Program-made: the position numbers and the translations under genes
Notes under the pieces: model-generated
The model's database searches: none
What the model was told of the DNA's origin: nothing
The model's input: only the letters and a program-made list of their open reading frames with translations
NCBI GenBank assembly: GCA_964530825.1
Contig: CAZHCA010000023.1
Coordinates: 1 to 64,000 of the forward strand
Origin: CAZHCA01 sp964530825
GTDB taxonomy: Bacteria > Bacteroidota > Bacteroidia > Chitinophagales > Saprospiraceae
DNA length: 64,000 nucleotides
Reading direction: 5' to 3'
In this document: positions 63,364 to 64,000 of the stretch, piece after piece
Numbering within the stretch: the first letter of the stretch is position 1
How the letters are laid out: every line of letters starts with the position of its first letter

Positions 63364-64000
63364 ATGGAATCTACCTCTACTAATGGGCAAACCGACAACT
63401 CCAATCGTTCGATCCTGCCTATTTTGGTCATCTTCGGCATCTACTTTGTGCTTGATCAAATGTATTTTAGCAGCCTTCGGCAGTGGATTTTCCAATACGT
63501 TCCGCAGATCGGTGCTGCCCATATCCTCGCCTACCTGGCATCTTGCCTTACGCTATTTATCGGTCTGCTTTGGTTACATGGCAAACATTCATTCTTCGAA
63601 AGCCTGGGCCTGAGTCGGTCCTTCCGGCGAGCGGTATTATTCGCCTTTTTGTGCACCTTGCCCATGTTTGTGGGTTACGCGGTTGTGTCTAATTTCACCA
63701 TCGGCCTTACCGTTGACGGTTTTCTGATCAGCGTACTGGCGGCCGCTTTTTTCGAAGAGCTGATTTTTCGGGGATTCTTTTTCGGTCAATTGTTCCGGTA
63801 TACCAAATTGGGGTTTATCACCTCTGTAATCCTGAATGCACTCATTTTCGGTTTGCTTCACTTGTACCAGGGAACCGAATGGCAAGAAATCCTTGGTATC
63901 TTCCTTGTTACCTTTTCTGGTGGCGTACTATTCGCCTGGGCCTATGTCGAGTGGGATTTCAACCTGTGGGTTCCCATTTTTCTGCATTTTTTCATGAACC
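63364..64000 (+). CDS. CPBP-family intramembrane metalloprotease (runs off the window)
   Basis: An open frame from ATG 63364 to the window end, at least 212 codons, with no stop. Membrane helices are interspersed with the CPBP/Abi motifs: EELIFRGFFFGQLF near residue 137 (EExxxR), FGLLHLYQG near 165 (FxxxH) and HFFMN at the end (HxxxN/D). These are the glutamate-type intramembrane protease motifs shared with CAAX prenyl proteases. The C-terminus lies outside the window. Confidence 0.85.
   Translation, partial: MESTSTNGQTDNSNRSILPILVIFGIYFVLDQMYFSSLRQWIFQYVPQIGAAHILAYLASCLTLFIGLLWLHGKHSFFESLGLSRSFRRAVLFAFLCTLPMFVGYAVVSNFTIGLTVDGFLISVLAAAFFEELIFRGFFFGQLFRYTKLGFITSVILNALIFGLLHLYQGTEWQEILGIFLVTFSGGVLFAWAYVEWDFNLWVPIFLHFFMN

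Overview
The window reads as chromosomal DNA of a Bacteroidota bacterium, most likely of the Saprospiria/Lewinella type. The evidence is the bacteroidetal V-type ATPase operon order (E, DUF2764, A, B, D, I, K), a five-helix diheme-type SdhC, signal peptides ending in AQ, FISUMP, DUF2911, DUF4386 and DUF6326 proteins, and promoter elements of the form TTG-N20-TAnnTTTG. Base composition is moderate (roughly 50-55% G+C by eye). The species assignment is inference. No rRNA, tRNA, CRISPR array, intact insertion sequence or phage module was seen.

Layout. 1-7.0 kb: a stand-alone NAD(P)HX epimerase domain, a secreted amidohydrolase, a glutaredoxin-like/secreted-unknown/MarR/lipoprotein-esterase block whose first three genes each carry the same palindrome upstream, and a secreted protein with a textbook bacteroidetal promoter. 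7.2-18.0 kb: sdhCAB running with a 1-nt gap into a complete seven-gene V-type ATPase operon whose proteolipid keeps the Na+ ligand residues. 18.1-29.0 kb: assorted single genes (BaiN-type flavoprotein, DUF2911, PLP gamma-family enzyme, secreted ADP-ribosylglycohydrolase, esterase, TspO-like protein, MscS channel with TetR regulator, lipoprotein, saccharopine-dehydrogenase-like protein). 29-34 kb: a decaying accessory zone with a protein ending in a possible nuclease-inhibitor-like domain, a REP-like hairpin, a broken trypsin/FISUMP gene, a broken short-chain dehydrogenase and unassigned remnants. 34-42 kb: flavodoxin, a DUF6326/DUF4386 membrane cluster, GNAT, and a compact three-gene cluster (SABATH-like methyltransferase, Leu/Val-dehydrogenase-like enzyme, sarcosine-oxidase-like flavoprotein).

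42.2-54.0 kb: the metabolic core. A HEPN-like small gene and a leader with two strong hairpins precede a 1637-residue pyruvate:ferredoxin oxidoreductase with a fused C-terminal ferredoxin. It is followed by rnfCDGEA, a Cys-rich one-helix peptide, a plant-type ferredoxin-NAD(P) reductase and rnfB. Together these predict ferredoxin reduced by 2-oxoacid oxidation, with outlets to NAD+ through Rnf (pumping ions, plausibly Na+) and to NADP+ through the reductase. The Na+-type V-ATPase at 10.5-18 kb could use the same gradient.

54.2-64 kb: a frameshifted copy of the 33.8-kb gene, HxlR, a cation antiporter gene and a TlpA-like gene each cut by one in-frame stop, a Na/Pi cotransporter, a frameshifted SnoaL-like lipoprotein remnant, a small membrane protein, katG with a clear terminator, a thioesterase, and a CPBP protease that runs off the end. 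The number of genes broken by one or two lesions is itself notable: either recent pseudogenization or sequence error.
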